Below, in pieces: positions 26,001 through 36,678 of a DNA stretch of 64,000 nt. The notes beneath the pieces were generated by a model. It did not search any database. It was not told the origin of the DNA and saw only the letters and a program-made list of their open reading frames with translations. Position numbers and translations under genes: made by a program. Source of the DNA: Gyrodactylus bullatarudis (lineage: Eukaryota > Platyhelminthes > Monogenea > Gyrodactylidea > Gyrodactylidae); contig SSNU01000098.1 of assembly GCA_012064415.1 (NCBI GenBank), positions 178,399 to 242,398 on the forward strand. The letters are read 5' to 3'. Each line of letters opens with the position of its first letter. Position 1 is the first letter of the stretch.

Positions 26001-29000
26001 AATATGGGATTTTGGCGCCAAATTGAAATTTGAAAAATGATCATATTTTTTATAAAAATAATTTTTTTTCAGAATTTTTTTCTTCAAATGGTGAAAATGG
26101 GCTACGTGAGTAGGATTCTAGAAAATCTTTAACAAATTCAAATTCTTGATGAAAAAATCGAGATTTCTGTAAAAATCATAGATTCCCAACTTTATATTTC
26201 TCACTAATCTAACTTGAATATTATGAATATTTGCCTGAAAAATCTATCATTTATAACTCTTAGACTTAAACTTAGGTGACATTTGAGGATAAAATAAAAC
26301 AAAGCAAACTTTTAATTCGTTTTTACATAATGTAATTTTTTAGACTTATTTTTGAGTACATTTTCTCTCCTCTGATACACAACAATGGAAATAGTTTTGT
26401 AACTATGGTGTCTAAAAAGTTTAATTTTTCCATTATCCATTTTTCACCCAAGAACATATCAATCAATTCATAAGGGAGTTATAAATTATAATTTTTTTTG
26501 GCAAATTGAAGTAAAACAAACTAATGATATTTCCTTGAGTAAACTCCCAAGCTTTTCTTCAGTCTTTAAGGAGGACAATTTAACAACTTTTACCTTTTCC
26601 CTTTATTATTGTATTTCTTTTGTCTGCCTCCCCCTCTTGTTTAGTGATGAGACTAAGTAGGAGAATAGACTTTTTGGTCACTTCTCTCTTGTTATGACTA
26701 CAGTCAGGAGTTACCTTTTTTCGATTAAAGCAGATAAGAGTGAGAGAGTTAATTATCCATTTGTAATGAGAGCAATCCTCTCCAACACACTGTGTGAGTG
26801 AGTGATTTTGATAGAGGGAAAGAATCAATCAATTAAGAATTAGAGAGTGAGTTAATGCATTGTGTGCTCACACTAGGAAGTTTCCTCATAACTTATCACA
26901 AAGATTAACTGCAGTTTGTATGAATATAAAGTATATGAGTATAAAGAGCATTCTGGTATTGCATCCCTGAATCGAGCAACTTTCTCACACACTTTAGCAG
27001 AAGAATTTATTCATTAAATTTTGTTAATATTCATGGATCTGAGAAAGAGGGGTAGGGTGGAATATACACACTCGATTACGATATTAAGAGATGTTGAATG
27101 CACTACAACACATTGATTTAAGCATAAGAAATAAAGACTCGATCACTACACACTACACTCCAATATAAAGTTTATGTATTTAAATTTATCTATCAGGTCA
27201 ATGAGAGAATTGTCTATCTCCCTTTTGTTTAAATTGGACTAATTAAGATGTACTCTTATTATATGAATAGGATGATAGCGTGAGGAGACAAGAGTTTTTC
27301 AAAATGAAAAATAGTTTTCTTACTGTGATAAAAAAATATTTAACTTATCCAATATTTCTTTTATTATTAAATGGGTATCAACAAACAGATATATATTCTG
27401 TGCATGAAAATCCAAAAAAATACAAATTTATTTTCATAGCATCAGTCAACCATGAGTAAAATTGTGACCGTGATAGTAAAATCTAAAAAAACTGCAAAAA
27501 TTTTGTGTGAATGAATTTTATTTTTACTCAAATTTATGCTTTTATCACAAGGGAAAAAAGTAAAATCATAAAAATTTATCCTAAATAAACGGCCAAAGAA
27601 TAACACTCGAGTGAGCACTGCAGAATTTTTTATGACCTTACAAGGGGGGGGGGGTACTCACGTGTTTTGTGAAAATCCAATTTTAGAGAATGACATACGC
27701 CAAGATTTGTTTGAACCTGAGTAAAGTCGGAGGTGTGACATTTGACTCGATCAACTTCACATCTACGTACATAAATACGTATTAAAAAGTTGATATATTT
27801 TCACAAGTAATACTTACACTTTGAGCATGTCAGAGATATTATGATGATAAAGTTTAGAGAGACTGGAAAAAGTTTCCGTAATGTTCCTGTTGGATAGCTG
27901 ATTTGAGTTAGATTTCAGGGAATCGGCAATGTCATCATAAAGGTTGATTCCATTCTCAATGTCGAAAAGTTTCGAGATTCTACGTTAAAGAACCAAGGTA
28001 ATGATAATGATAAAAATTTCTTGTAGTTACTTTCACATTACTTTAATCGATTCAGATTACAAATGGTAACATAGACGAAGCTATCTACATTACCTTCTTG
28101 AGGATCATTAACACTTGCTATAAACTTCATGTTTCTCATTTTGTTGAGTTGATTACGAGGTGAGTTGTTCACATTTCCAGATGGTAGGAAGGAAGCATGC
28201 TGATTCCAGGTGAACCAAATAATCAATCTACACACCATGAGGCCTATTATGAACAGTCCGAGGATAAACTGTAAAACTCTAAAATTAAAAAAATACTTTT
28301 ATTTATTCCGGTTTTAATTCCAAAATCAAAATGCTTGAAACTTAAACATCAGCTTAAAATACGACTTGTCTAACTGTCTAAACATTGAATTAGTAGAATG
28401 TATTTTCCAGAATGAGCTAAAAAATACTCCATTTCCACTAAGTTTTGAGCAATAATGTAATGATTTTAAAAGATAAAATCGAAATCGGAGTCCCACGCGG
28501 TAATTACTTACACGATGCTTACTTATAAAGCTAGTTAATATAAAAGATAAGAATTTTTTGATATTTTTTACTAAATGCTCAATATTTTGATCAAGAAATA
28601 AAAGCCTTATTTCTGAAATAACTGGCATCATCCTCTTTGATTATTCATCATGACTTCGATGTCTCAGTCCAAAACCGATGTTCGGAAACGTCTCATAGAA
28701 TTAATTTACGGCATATTCAAAATCTCGAGTTAGCGCCAAACTTTTAAGGATCACAATAAGAGAATCACCATAAAACTTTAGATAAACTCGTAATTTTTCA
28801 GGCATCTTGGATCATCAAAATATCACTGATATTCAAGCAGTAAAAAAAATCAAATTTCTATTTTCACAGAATGATAGGCGATTCTCACATTTTGGTTTGT
28901 AGATCTTATCAAGCTAATTTAATCTCAAAGTTTGATCGGGATTCTGCAGAAAAACTCCAGTTTCAGCTCAAAGTTCATAAAATTGGAAATTTGGCGCCAA

Positions 29001-32000
29001 CTTTTTCCCAATTTCCTTTCTTCGATTGGTGAAAATCTAGATTTTAGAGAATCATTTTCGTGAAAATCATTTAGTTCGATTTAAATCAAAATGTACTCAA
29101 TAGTAAAAGGTTACTTGCTTAACTGTATCTACTAGATACTATCTAGTAATAATGTCTATTAAATGTTTTCTGCCACCGCTTTCAATCAATAAATTAAATT
29201 AATGATGAAAACTACCCTTATCCGAGTTTTAATGAAATACACTTTTATACACCTGTTTTGATTGTTTTCTATAGATGCAAGACGAGAGATGTTTTGAATT
29301 TCTTCAAGACAAATGAGGTATTGGAAATTTTATTCCTATCGTCTCTCTACGTTCTCTTTATATAAAATACGATAATGATGATAATCTTCACGAATGGGGT
29401 GGGTAGATGGTGAATGAGGGAAACGTGTGCCATGAACACAGATTAAGGAATTTGGAAAATCAATTCCCAATGCTAAATCATGGAAATTTGAGGTTGTCCA
29501 ATCCTAAAAAAAGTACAAGAAAGATTTTATTTTTTGCAACTTGAATAATTATTTCTGATGAGAGGATTAGTGCAATAGAAATTGCGAGAATAATCATCGT
29601 TATTCAGTTTTTTCTGTTGTCCATTTCAAAAGTGAAGCTACAGGTGAGAACCGTGTTTGTGGAGTATAGATTTACACCTCTATTCATTTGTGAATATTTA
29701 CATTTTTGCAATAAATAAATAACTTGTCATTGTACTTTGAAGTAGGTCTATCAAGGTACTCGTATAAATTTTTGACCAAAATTTTCAATTTCGTTTAAGA
29801 TCAAATTTTTAATTGAATGCTGATATTTTGGATCAAGAATTCGAATTTGGTCATAGAGGTTAAAAGAAACTCGCCATTGCTAAGAAAACGCCTCTAAATT
29901 TTTCATAATTTTCCTTTGTGATAAACAAAAAGTTCGATTTCTTACAGTAATGGCGAATTTTTGTGAACTCCTTTAGACAAATTCGAATTCTTCGTCTAAA
30001 AAGTAGGAAATTCCAAAAACGATGTGTGTATATTTAAGGGTATTTTACATTAAAGTAATGAACTCATTTCTCTGCCTGGTTTTTTCATTAGTTTAACTGG
30101 GTTATTGTGAAAATCCCTGAATCATTACTTTAACTGTAACTTATTTCTGAGAATCTATTGTCCTTTTATTTTATAAATACTACTTGGATGAAATTTTTTT
30201 TAAATATTAAAAACGGCGAAGGTTTTGTCAAATCTTCAAAATGATCTTAGTCAAACTTTCAAAAAAGCCTAAAGCAAAGTGGGTTAAACTAAACTTGAGA
30301 AACCTTATTCTATGCAATATCTGCTAGGCCACTTTATACTTTTATTAAATGTCTTTCCTAGGTATCATATATATTTATTTTTCATATGAATTCCTTATCG
30401 GAACATCTTTTACCAAGAGAATACAGTTGTAATGTATAAGAAATTTCTTACCAGATAGGTTACTCCTATGACATTTCCATGCTGAAATAAAGGGGAATGA
30501 ATGCCAAAGTTGGAAAGAAGCCCAACGCAAAATCTATTTTGGGATCAATTATTAGTTTAGCTTACTATTTATCTTTAGAAAAAAACTTGTTACAAATATT
30601 CTCAAAGATGAAGAATTAATTCCAGGGGAAGAGGCTTAATAATATACTAAAATTGTCAAATTTTCAGGGAAATACAGCTTTTCTAATGAATAGTTGGAAA
30701 AGTGGTTGGGGTTTGCACAGCATCCTATATATATCGACTTGTAGGAATCAAGAAATTGCCAAGATATTATATAGCATATGAAATGTGAACACAAACATAT
30801 ATTCTCGTATATTCTATATTCAAATAAATTGTATAATATACAAGCATATAATGGTATATGCGAGGCCTGTGTGCAATAAAAATATATATATTATCGATAT
30901 ACTTTCGGAATTTGTAACATTTTATTGATTCAAATGGTTGTGTCTGGCTAGAAAAAGATATTTATTTACAGTAGGAAAAATGCTTAACTTCAAGCCGGTA
31001 AACTGTTGAAAGGATTTCATATCTCGGCGTTCCATTCATGAGATTGACTTTAAATTCGAAAAAGTCATAAAGACTCTACAGGTTTTAGCCCTGTCACTGA
31101 TTAAAACTTTATTTCAGCTGTCCTCATCAGAATCTCATCTATCAGAACCTGAATTTAAAGTTAGTTGTTGACATGAAGATAAGAATTTACTATTTTTACA
31201 AAAAAACTCAAGGTTTCTCTCCGGAAAGTCAGGAAAAAAAGAAGTTTTTGAATTCCATTATGAGACGAGCCAATAAATTTTTTTTAATTTCCGAAAATTA
31301 ATTGAATCTGATCAAAATTAGGCTTTTTAGAATTTCGAAAATGCTCCAAATTTCCACTTTCGAACCCAAAAATTAAATTAGTAATCGGCTCATTTCATCA
31401 TGGAGTTTAAATATTATTTTTTTCCTGAGAAAAATATCAAGTGAATTCTGATCTACATGTCAATTAGGTTTATGTTTTTGATAACTGTAACATTGACTAG
31501 TTAGAGATGTAACAAATTTTTCAACATATTTTAAAAACCCACTCAAATGATAATACTATGAATCCTTAACATTATTTAAGATCATAAGATCAAGTATCAA
31601 AATGCTCGTCTGTGATTACATTCAAGTTTAAAAGTCAGACTTTTTTTTAAATTTCGCTAGATTTTCAATGAAACCTTACTTTTCACTAAAATTTCGAATA
31701 TGCATGGAATTGCATATGAATTTTCAGTTAATTTAGATCTCACACATCATTGTTATCAAAATTATGTGTGGAAATTTCACGGAAAACTTAGGATTTGAGA
31801 AATATGGTCAAAATTCGTTACATCTCTATTGACTAGTTAATAACTAGTAGTTATTTGTATTTAGTTGGGAAGAATGATATCAATTAGAATTGCATTATAG
31901 ATATTGCGGACGAGTATCAAACCTTGAAGTATTTTCTTGAATATATATATGAAACAAAGTAAGGGATATCTAGAATCTCTTGAAGGAGTTCCATTTTTGA

Positions 32001-34256
32001 GTAGGAATAATGAATAGATTTTTGTGGATAGCCTTTCTCTAATGAATCATCTACCTAAAAATCTCAATTTTCAAGGGAATAACAGAAGTAGTATTGAATG
32101 GATATTAAATTATAGGATCCACAAGATGAAAGAAATTGTAATGGTCTCTTGAACTTTCAACTCTCCCCCATCTCCCCCCCTCTTAGATGTCTCTTCTTTT
32201 GCCTAGCATGTCGAGAGAAATATTCTTCTCAAATCATTTCATTTTTCATCATGATCATACTATGCTTATGCCCATGCTTTTAACATAATGAAAGAAGAAT
32301 CTTATTCATTGATAGATAGATCAAAGAAGTCAATTTTGAATTGTTTGAGATTAAAAGGTTCCCGGAATTCACGTGAGACTTGAATTTTTATGCTACAATA
32401 AGAATAAATCTGAACTTTATTTCTTATAAACCTAATTGATATGAAGATGAGAATTTACTTTTTTTTCAGGAAAGTAAGGAAAAAATTTATTTTTTGAATT
32501 CCATGATAAAATGAGCCAATAAGTTGTGGAAATTAAAAATATTTCTGAAAATTAATTCAATCTGACCAAAATTACGTTTTTCGAATTTTGAAAATACCCC
32601 AAATTTCCACTTTTTCAACTTTTGAGCTCAAAATTTTTATCGATTTCAAAGATTTGAACCAGTTAAATGCAAATATTCAAGAGTAGCATTAGACAAAGAA
32701 TTCGAATTCGGCTGCAGAAAATCACAGAAATTCGTTATTATTGTGGTAATTCGAAAAACTTGAATTCATTGATTATCAGTGATGAATCTCAGTTGAAAGA
32801 GATTGGAATTATTTGTTGAAATTTTTATTTCATGTTTTTTGAAGAATAAAATGTACAGTTTTTAAATCTTTATCTGATAGTACACTTCTCACTTGTTCAA
32901 ATGGACTCAAGAGAACAAAAAGACAAATCTCTGGTGGAATTTAAAAAGAAAGAAATAAAATTGACATTAATTTCCGAGCAATTAGGATTCACTCAGTTAG
33001 AATGTCACATTAGGCGTTACGTTTCATGGTTTAAAGAGTAAAGAAACACGAAATACAAAAAAGCTCAATGATAAATGGATAGAATTAATGTCCCATCATT
33101 CGTAAATGGGGGGTAAAGAGTAAGCTCAAAATTTTCTCTTGATTAAATTAGCAGCTGACAGAATGAGAATTCCAAGAAAATTTCGTTTTTCTATAAAATG
33201 AATTTCTCTTGAGTATTTTATTTGTATGGAAAAAGACAGAATAGCCATAAATCTTGTCATTAAAATAAAAAAAACGAAATTAAATACTTTCGATGAGACA
33301 ATAGGAATTTTGAAAATGAAACTTAATTCCCCTTCATGGTAACCTTTCTATATTATTTCAATGTACTCATTACGTAAATACCATTTGATTTCAGAAATCA
33401 TAGAGCCTAAAAACCCGACGCACAAAAAAAACTATTGGTTATCTCGTATTTCTAGACTAATACAGTAGTTTTTAGTTCTTTTCTATGTATTTAAAAGTCC
33501 TTCCTCTTGGAAGGTTGGTCGTTGTATTCTTGAGTATATACTAGCCTTTATCAATAAAATTTTGCCTGTAGAATGGAATCGTCTAAAAACTCTCTGTCGA
33601 AACTTCAAATATAAACCTAGTTGACATGAAGGTGAGAATTTACTATTTTTACAAAAACCTCGATATTTCTTCTTCGGATTCTGATGGAATGAGCTAATAA
33701 GCTATGGATATTCAAAAAAAATATGCACTGAACTTCTGCAGGTGAATTCGAATTTTTCGTCTAATTTTGATCACAAATATCATCACTGCTTCGAATCGTT
33801 GAAATCGATAAAAATCTCGGGTTCAAGAGTTGAACAAGTGGAAATTTGGTGCATTTTCGAAATCCAAAAATTGGCCTAATTTTGGTCAGATTGAATTTTT
33901 TTCGGAATTTTTTTTGAATATCAACAACTTGGTATCCTAATCCATTTAGAATTCAAAACAAATTATTTTTTTCTGTGAATCCGAAAAAAAATATCGAGGT
34001 TTTTGTAAAAACAGTAAATTCTCACCTTCATGTCAGTTTAGCTTATTTTTGGATCAAAAAATTACCCAATTATTGATCGGTATGCGTTTGAATAACAAAG
34101 ATCACAAAAAATTTCTCTGTGACTTTATTAAAAGGGGTAATTAGAAGAAATTATATAATTTAATTTACCAGTAAAATCCCAGAGGGGTTTTTAACTATGA
34201 CTGATTTAAACCAAGTAAAGTCGTACAAAATAAACTCACCGACAAAATGCCCTCAT
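17050..34256 (-). CDS. DEG/ENaC-family sodium channel subunit, divergent
   Basis: Exons on the minus strand: 34240-34256, 28042-28278, 27818-27979, 27662-27762, 25307-25479, 24784-24818, 24703-24748, 23382-23575, 20619-20853, 20353-20576, an uncertain 23-nt exon 19217-19239, 18689-18955, 17307-17390, 17050-17246. With that small exon all phases close (664 aa). TM1 is FILGLFIIGLMVCRLIIWFT. About 50 residues later comes VTICNLNRLK, the family hallmark (usually FPAVTICNLN). Next are KVCEVDRVKCHTSDF and GVCHSL, matching the C..C..F..G.C finger motif, then KLEIKLDPEENEYL, matching the palm strand. TM2 is DLISIIVEVLTIVLLMMI, followed by a ~180-residue cytosolic tail ending SSNQISII. Oddities: almost no N-terminal cytosolic domain (no His-Gly gating motif), a long helical low-cysteine stretch where the Cys-rich thumb should be, and no clear G-x-S filter before TM2. 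The first exon is joined across a 6 kb intron on phase alone. Confidence 0.8.
17607..18556. mobile_element. TIR family A element, ~950 bp copy
   Basis: The left end ACATGAAGATGAGAATTTAC and the right end GTAAATTCTCATCTTCATGT are inverted copies of the same terminus seen at 698-885. The interior is AT-rich without a transposase. Part of it (the 'TTTAACCC..TATGTCCCAAAT' stretch) recurs inverted near 24,110. It lies in the intron between the last TM exon and the tail exons of the DEG/ENaC gene. Confidence 0.6.
19094..19239 (+). CDS. Possible first exon of a secreted or membrane protein, antisense in DEG/ENaC intron
   Basis: A plus-strand frame opens with ATG at 19094. It encodes a hydrophobic, signal-peptide-like stretch (ILSIYFFCVIAYIGILQ), then GYGVRITNFKLTLNH, ending at a good donor, GTGAGC. 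The style faintly recalls the start of an Ig-domain protein. No second exon with Ig hallmarks (Cys, WYK, YxC) was found downstream. It also overlaps the uncertain 23-nt DEG/ENaC exon on the other strand. Chance occurrence is quite possible. Confidence 0.2.
22960..23142. repeat. Diverged second copy of the 3.9-kb palindrome family
   Basis: AGATCTCTATTTCGGGCAT near 22,980 and its reverse complement near 23,095 are the same outer sequences as in the palindrome at 3888-4315, including the following CATGCCATATAAATAC segment. The arms here are shorter and more diverged. Confidence 0.65.
25575..26195. mobile_element. Inverted-repeat element, family B (GGCGCCAAA core)
   Basis: Arms of roughly 220 bp face each other. 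The left arm runs from GATGTTTTCATCAGGGATTCG through GGCGCCAAAATCCCAT to GGAGGTTGATCAA; the right arm mirrors it from GATCAACCTCCAACTTTCAA to ATCGAGATTTCTG. The central ~150 bp has no coding sequence. Partial copies of the same arm occur near 28,990, 40,590-40,930 and 62,180. It lies in the 27.66-25.48 kb intron of the DEG/ENaC gene. Confidence 0.65.
27643..27655. repeat. Homopolymer G tract beside a splice donor
   Basis: A run of about 12-13 G on the plus strand, that is, a poly-C run in the transcript. It starts right after the GTGAGTA donor of the DEG/ENaC exon 27662-27762. It stands out sharply in this AT-rich region. Confidence 0.8.
28279..34239 (-). other. Large first intron of the DEG/ENaC gene
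   Basis: Nearly 6 kb with no coding exon that I can support. It contains family A ends near 31,168, 32,438 and 33,618-34,036, a family B fragment near 28,990, AT-dinucleotide-rich stretches near 30,780-30,900, and a pyrimidine run near 32,160-32,190. The remainder looks like decayed repeats. Confidence 0.5.
33618..34036. mobile_element. TIR family A element, ~420 bp
   Basis: Begins GTTGACATGAAGGTGAGAAT and ends with the inverted version (ATTCTCACCTTCATGTCA). The second layer CAAAAACCTCGATATTTCTT is inverted as TCGAGGTTTTTGT. No coding capacity. It shares termini with the copies at 698-885 and 17,607-18,556. Confidence 0.7.
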
Positions 34257-36678
34257 GATTTGTGCTTCTTCTTGGATTAAGTCTTTTTAGAAATTCGGCA
34301 TTTTTCCATGCTTTTATGCTCACATTGGACAGGATAATTTTCACTTGACTGAATTAGACATTTATATATGTTTCTTACAACTCTATAGATGCTAAGATGG
34401 GATAGCTTTACTCTCTAGCATAGAATACTCTTGTACCAATTCTTACCTGAGCTATTGCCAAGGTATGTATTTATTGGGCATGTATCATATTGAGAGTATT
34501 ATACAGATTATTATCATACTATACTACCTATGTTGAGCAAGACGAACTCTGATTGGCTAATTAGAAAATGAACAAAATCTCATCATTACACTGATGTGAT
34601 TGGTCAAGATATTACTGTATCATATCATCATCGACTACATTTTCATCAGCACTCTAAAGTATTGTTTTCATTTCACAAATACTATATGATAATTACAAGT
34701 GTCGATGATTCACATTGGTAATCCTGTAACATACAAGAAAGAAATAGAGGAAGATAATTTGAAAGAGGATATCAAGGACTTGTTTAATCTTTGGTAGATT
34801 TCCTCTTGCGAAACATCTTCAAAGTGAGCTTTATTTATTCAAATATCAGTTTGAAAGATTTTTTCACTGTATTATAAGAATAGAATGTATCAAAGCAGAG
34901 AAAAAAAATTTGATCAACTAAGATGTCAGTACCAGGCATTTCTTATCGATTCAATAAATTCAGAATTTTTTGTGACCGAAGAGTTTTAATACTTTATGTT
35001 CCAGAATGTATTTTCATCAGTCAAATCAAAGACGTTTTAAATTCAGTTGAAACTAATCTGCCTGATTCAAGATAGAGACTTAATCAGGTCTAATCAAACT
35101 AGGGCGCAACATATTCAAGAATATATATTGAAATTGATATTTCAAGTTAGAATCAAGACTTTTCAGTTAAATAAATGATGAACTATTCACAAATTATCGA
35201 TACGTACGTTATTTTTATCAAAACTTTATTTTCATTTTATATCTAGTTATAAAGCTTATATTTCACCGGTTCTCATCAGACTATTACACCGGCTAGATAT
35301 ACATAGCAAAATGTTTGAAAAAATCGGAATCCTCTGATTGGCTCTTTCAATTTGAAGTATTGAAGGAAAGGGGGGCAGGGTTGATGCCTTGTATCAATGA
35401 TCATTGTTTTCTTTTTACAGATACTGTCCAATGTTGGTTGCCCACTCAGACTTTTACGTTTTCTGTTATCGTTTTCGATTATCAACTACCGTTGAGTTTT
35501 CTGTATTTGCACTTTCATTCTCAATCATTGTTGTTGGGGCAGAAGATTGGAGTTGATTATAATGAGACGTAGTTTCAACTACTTGCTCTTTGGGTTCAAT
35601 TATTACTCCAACTTCATTTCCATTTTGTTTCTGAATTGAACTAGCAATAGGAAAATCTTTAACCCCTTCGAACCCGTTAAAATGCAGTGATCGCCTAAAA
35701 CTGTTGATTGAAGGGGATCGAAGGGGTTAAGTAGCTTTGCCGCTCTTACAAGCTTACTTTTGTTTGTACATCCTGTTTGTTTGTAAGTCCTAGCTTGGTT
35801 GCAAGAATCTTCTGTTTACATAAGACTGGATTCAATTTCTTAATGAAGTGGGCCTCAGCTTTGTCCAAGGAATCTACTTTCATCTTGCGCGGGTCACTAG
35901 GGTTTACTTGAAAAAGGATGCTGAATTTGGTCACATCAGCCATGTGATTTGTATCACGAAGGTGTTCTTGGACAGCAGAACCTTTGTTACCTTGGCTCAC
36001 TTACTTTATATCAGTTAGGTTTAATTGGTGTTGTAAATATTATATAAAAGAAGAAAGCTTTTTTTATCATACAATATGATCTCTATTTCATTCGTTCATA
36101 CATTGAATAACTTTGAATAGGGGGTCCTCCACAAATCAGGATTAAACATACAGGTATGATATTATTGTCTGGTTGCATTTTCTTGAATAATACAATAGAA
36201 GTAATAATTGGTACAATACACTAGTAAGGGAATAAAATCTTTTTCAAGAATAATAAATCTAAGACTACAAAAATATAGAGAGTCAGTCGATAGGAAAATT
36301 TGAATTCACAAAGACAAGTGCACAATGATGGTAGATGTACAGTGTCATACTTTCCAAGGTTCTATGCATAGGTTTTTGTTCCCATATTGACATTGGAATT
36401 ATCAAAGGAATTTGAAAAGAGCTTTGACTAGTAGGTTGAGGAGTTTATATTTAAACTTGAATAGTGGTGTATGTACAAAAAAAAGCCAGATAAAAGAGGG
36501 TTTATCGATAATAAAAAGGAGTCCGAGGTCTCAGGGAATAGAATACAGTATTTTCGATCATTTCAACTATAAAAGGACAATCGGGAAGGCATAAGAATAA
36601 CTCTGTCTAATCTGTTAAATTGTTTTTTTTCAATGAGGTTTAACTTGGCAATGGTCATACATTTTCTTGTAAATTGTC
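34257..36678. other. Intergenic region between DEG/ENaC and junctophilin
   Basis: No gene recognised apart from the Penelope-like endonuclease scrap at 35,746-36,000. A GGGCATGTATCATATTGAGAG stretch near 34,478 resembles part of the palindrome family. Open frames at 35,276-35,572 and 36,412-36,594 show no domain. Promoter elements for the DEG/ENaC gene could lie just above 34,256, but none can be pointed to. Confidence 0.45.
35746..36000 (-). pseudogene. GIY-YIG-type endonuclease tail of a Penelope-like retroelement
   Basis: The minus frame reads KGSAVQEHLRDTNHMADVTK, then FSILFQVNPSDPRKMKVDSL, then DKAEAHFIKKLNPVLCKQK. The spaced pattern H..D.NH.....I.........EA.FI..L.P.L is the C-terminal half of the GIY-YIG nuclease in Penelope-like and related elements. 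The GIY-YIG strand itself and the reverse transcriptase are absent. A stop follows at the 3' end. This is a truncated relic. Confidence 0.55.

Noticed and set aside
20353..28278. Prominin-like five-TM protein on the minus strand
   Set aside because: The TM helix plus helical ectodomain first suggested prominin, but the VTICNLN motif after TM1, the C..C..F..G.C finger pattern and the EYL palm strand are DEG/ENaC features.
35276..35572. Overlapping open frames on both strands in the intergenic region
   Set aside because: No domain, no splice context and no start signal that stands out.
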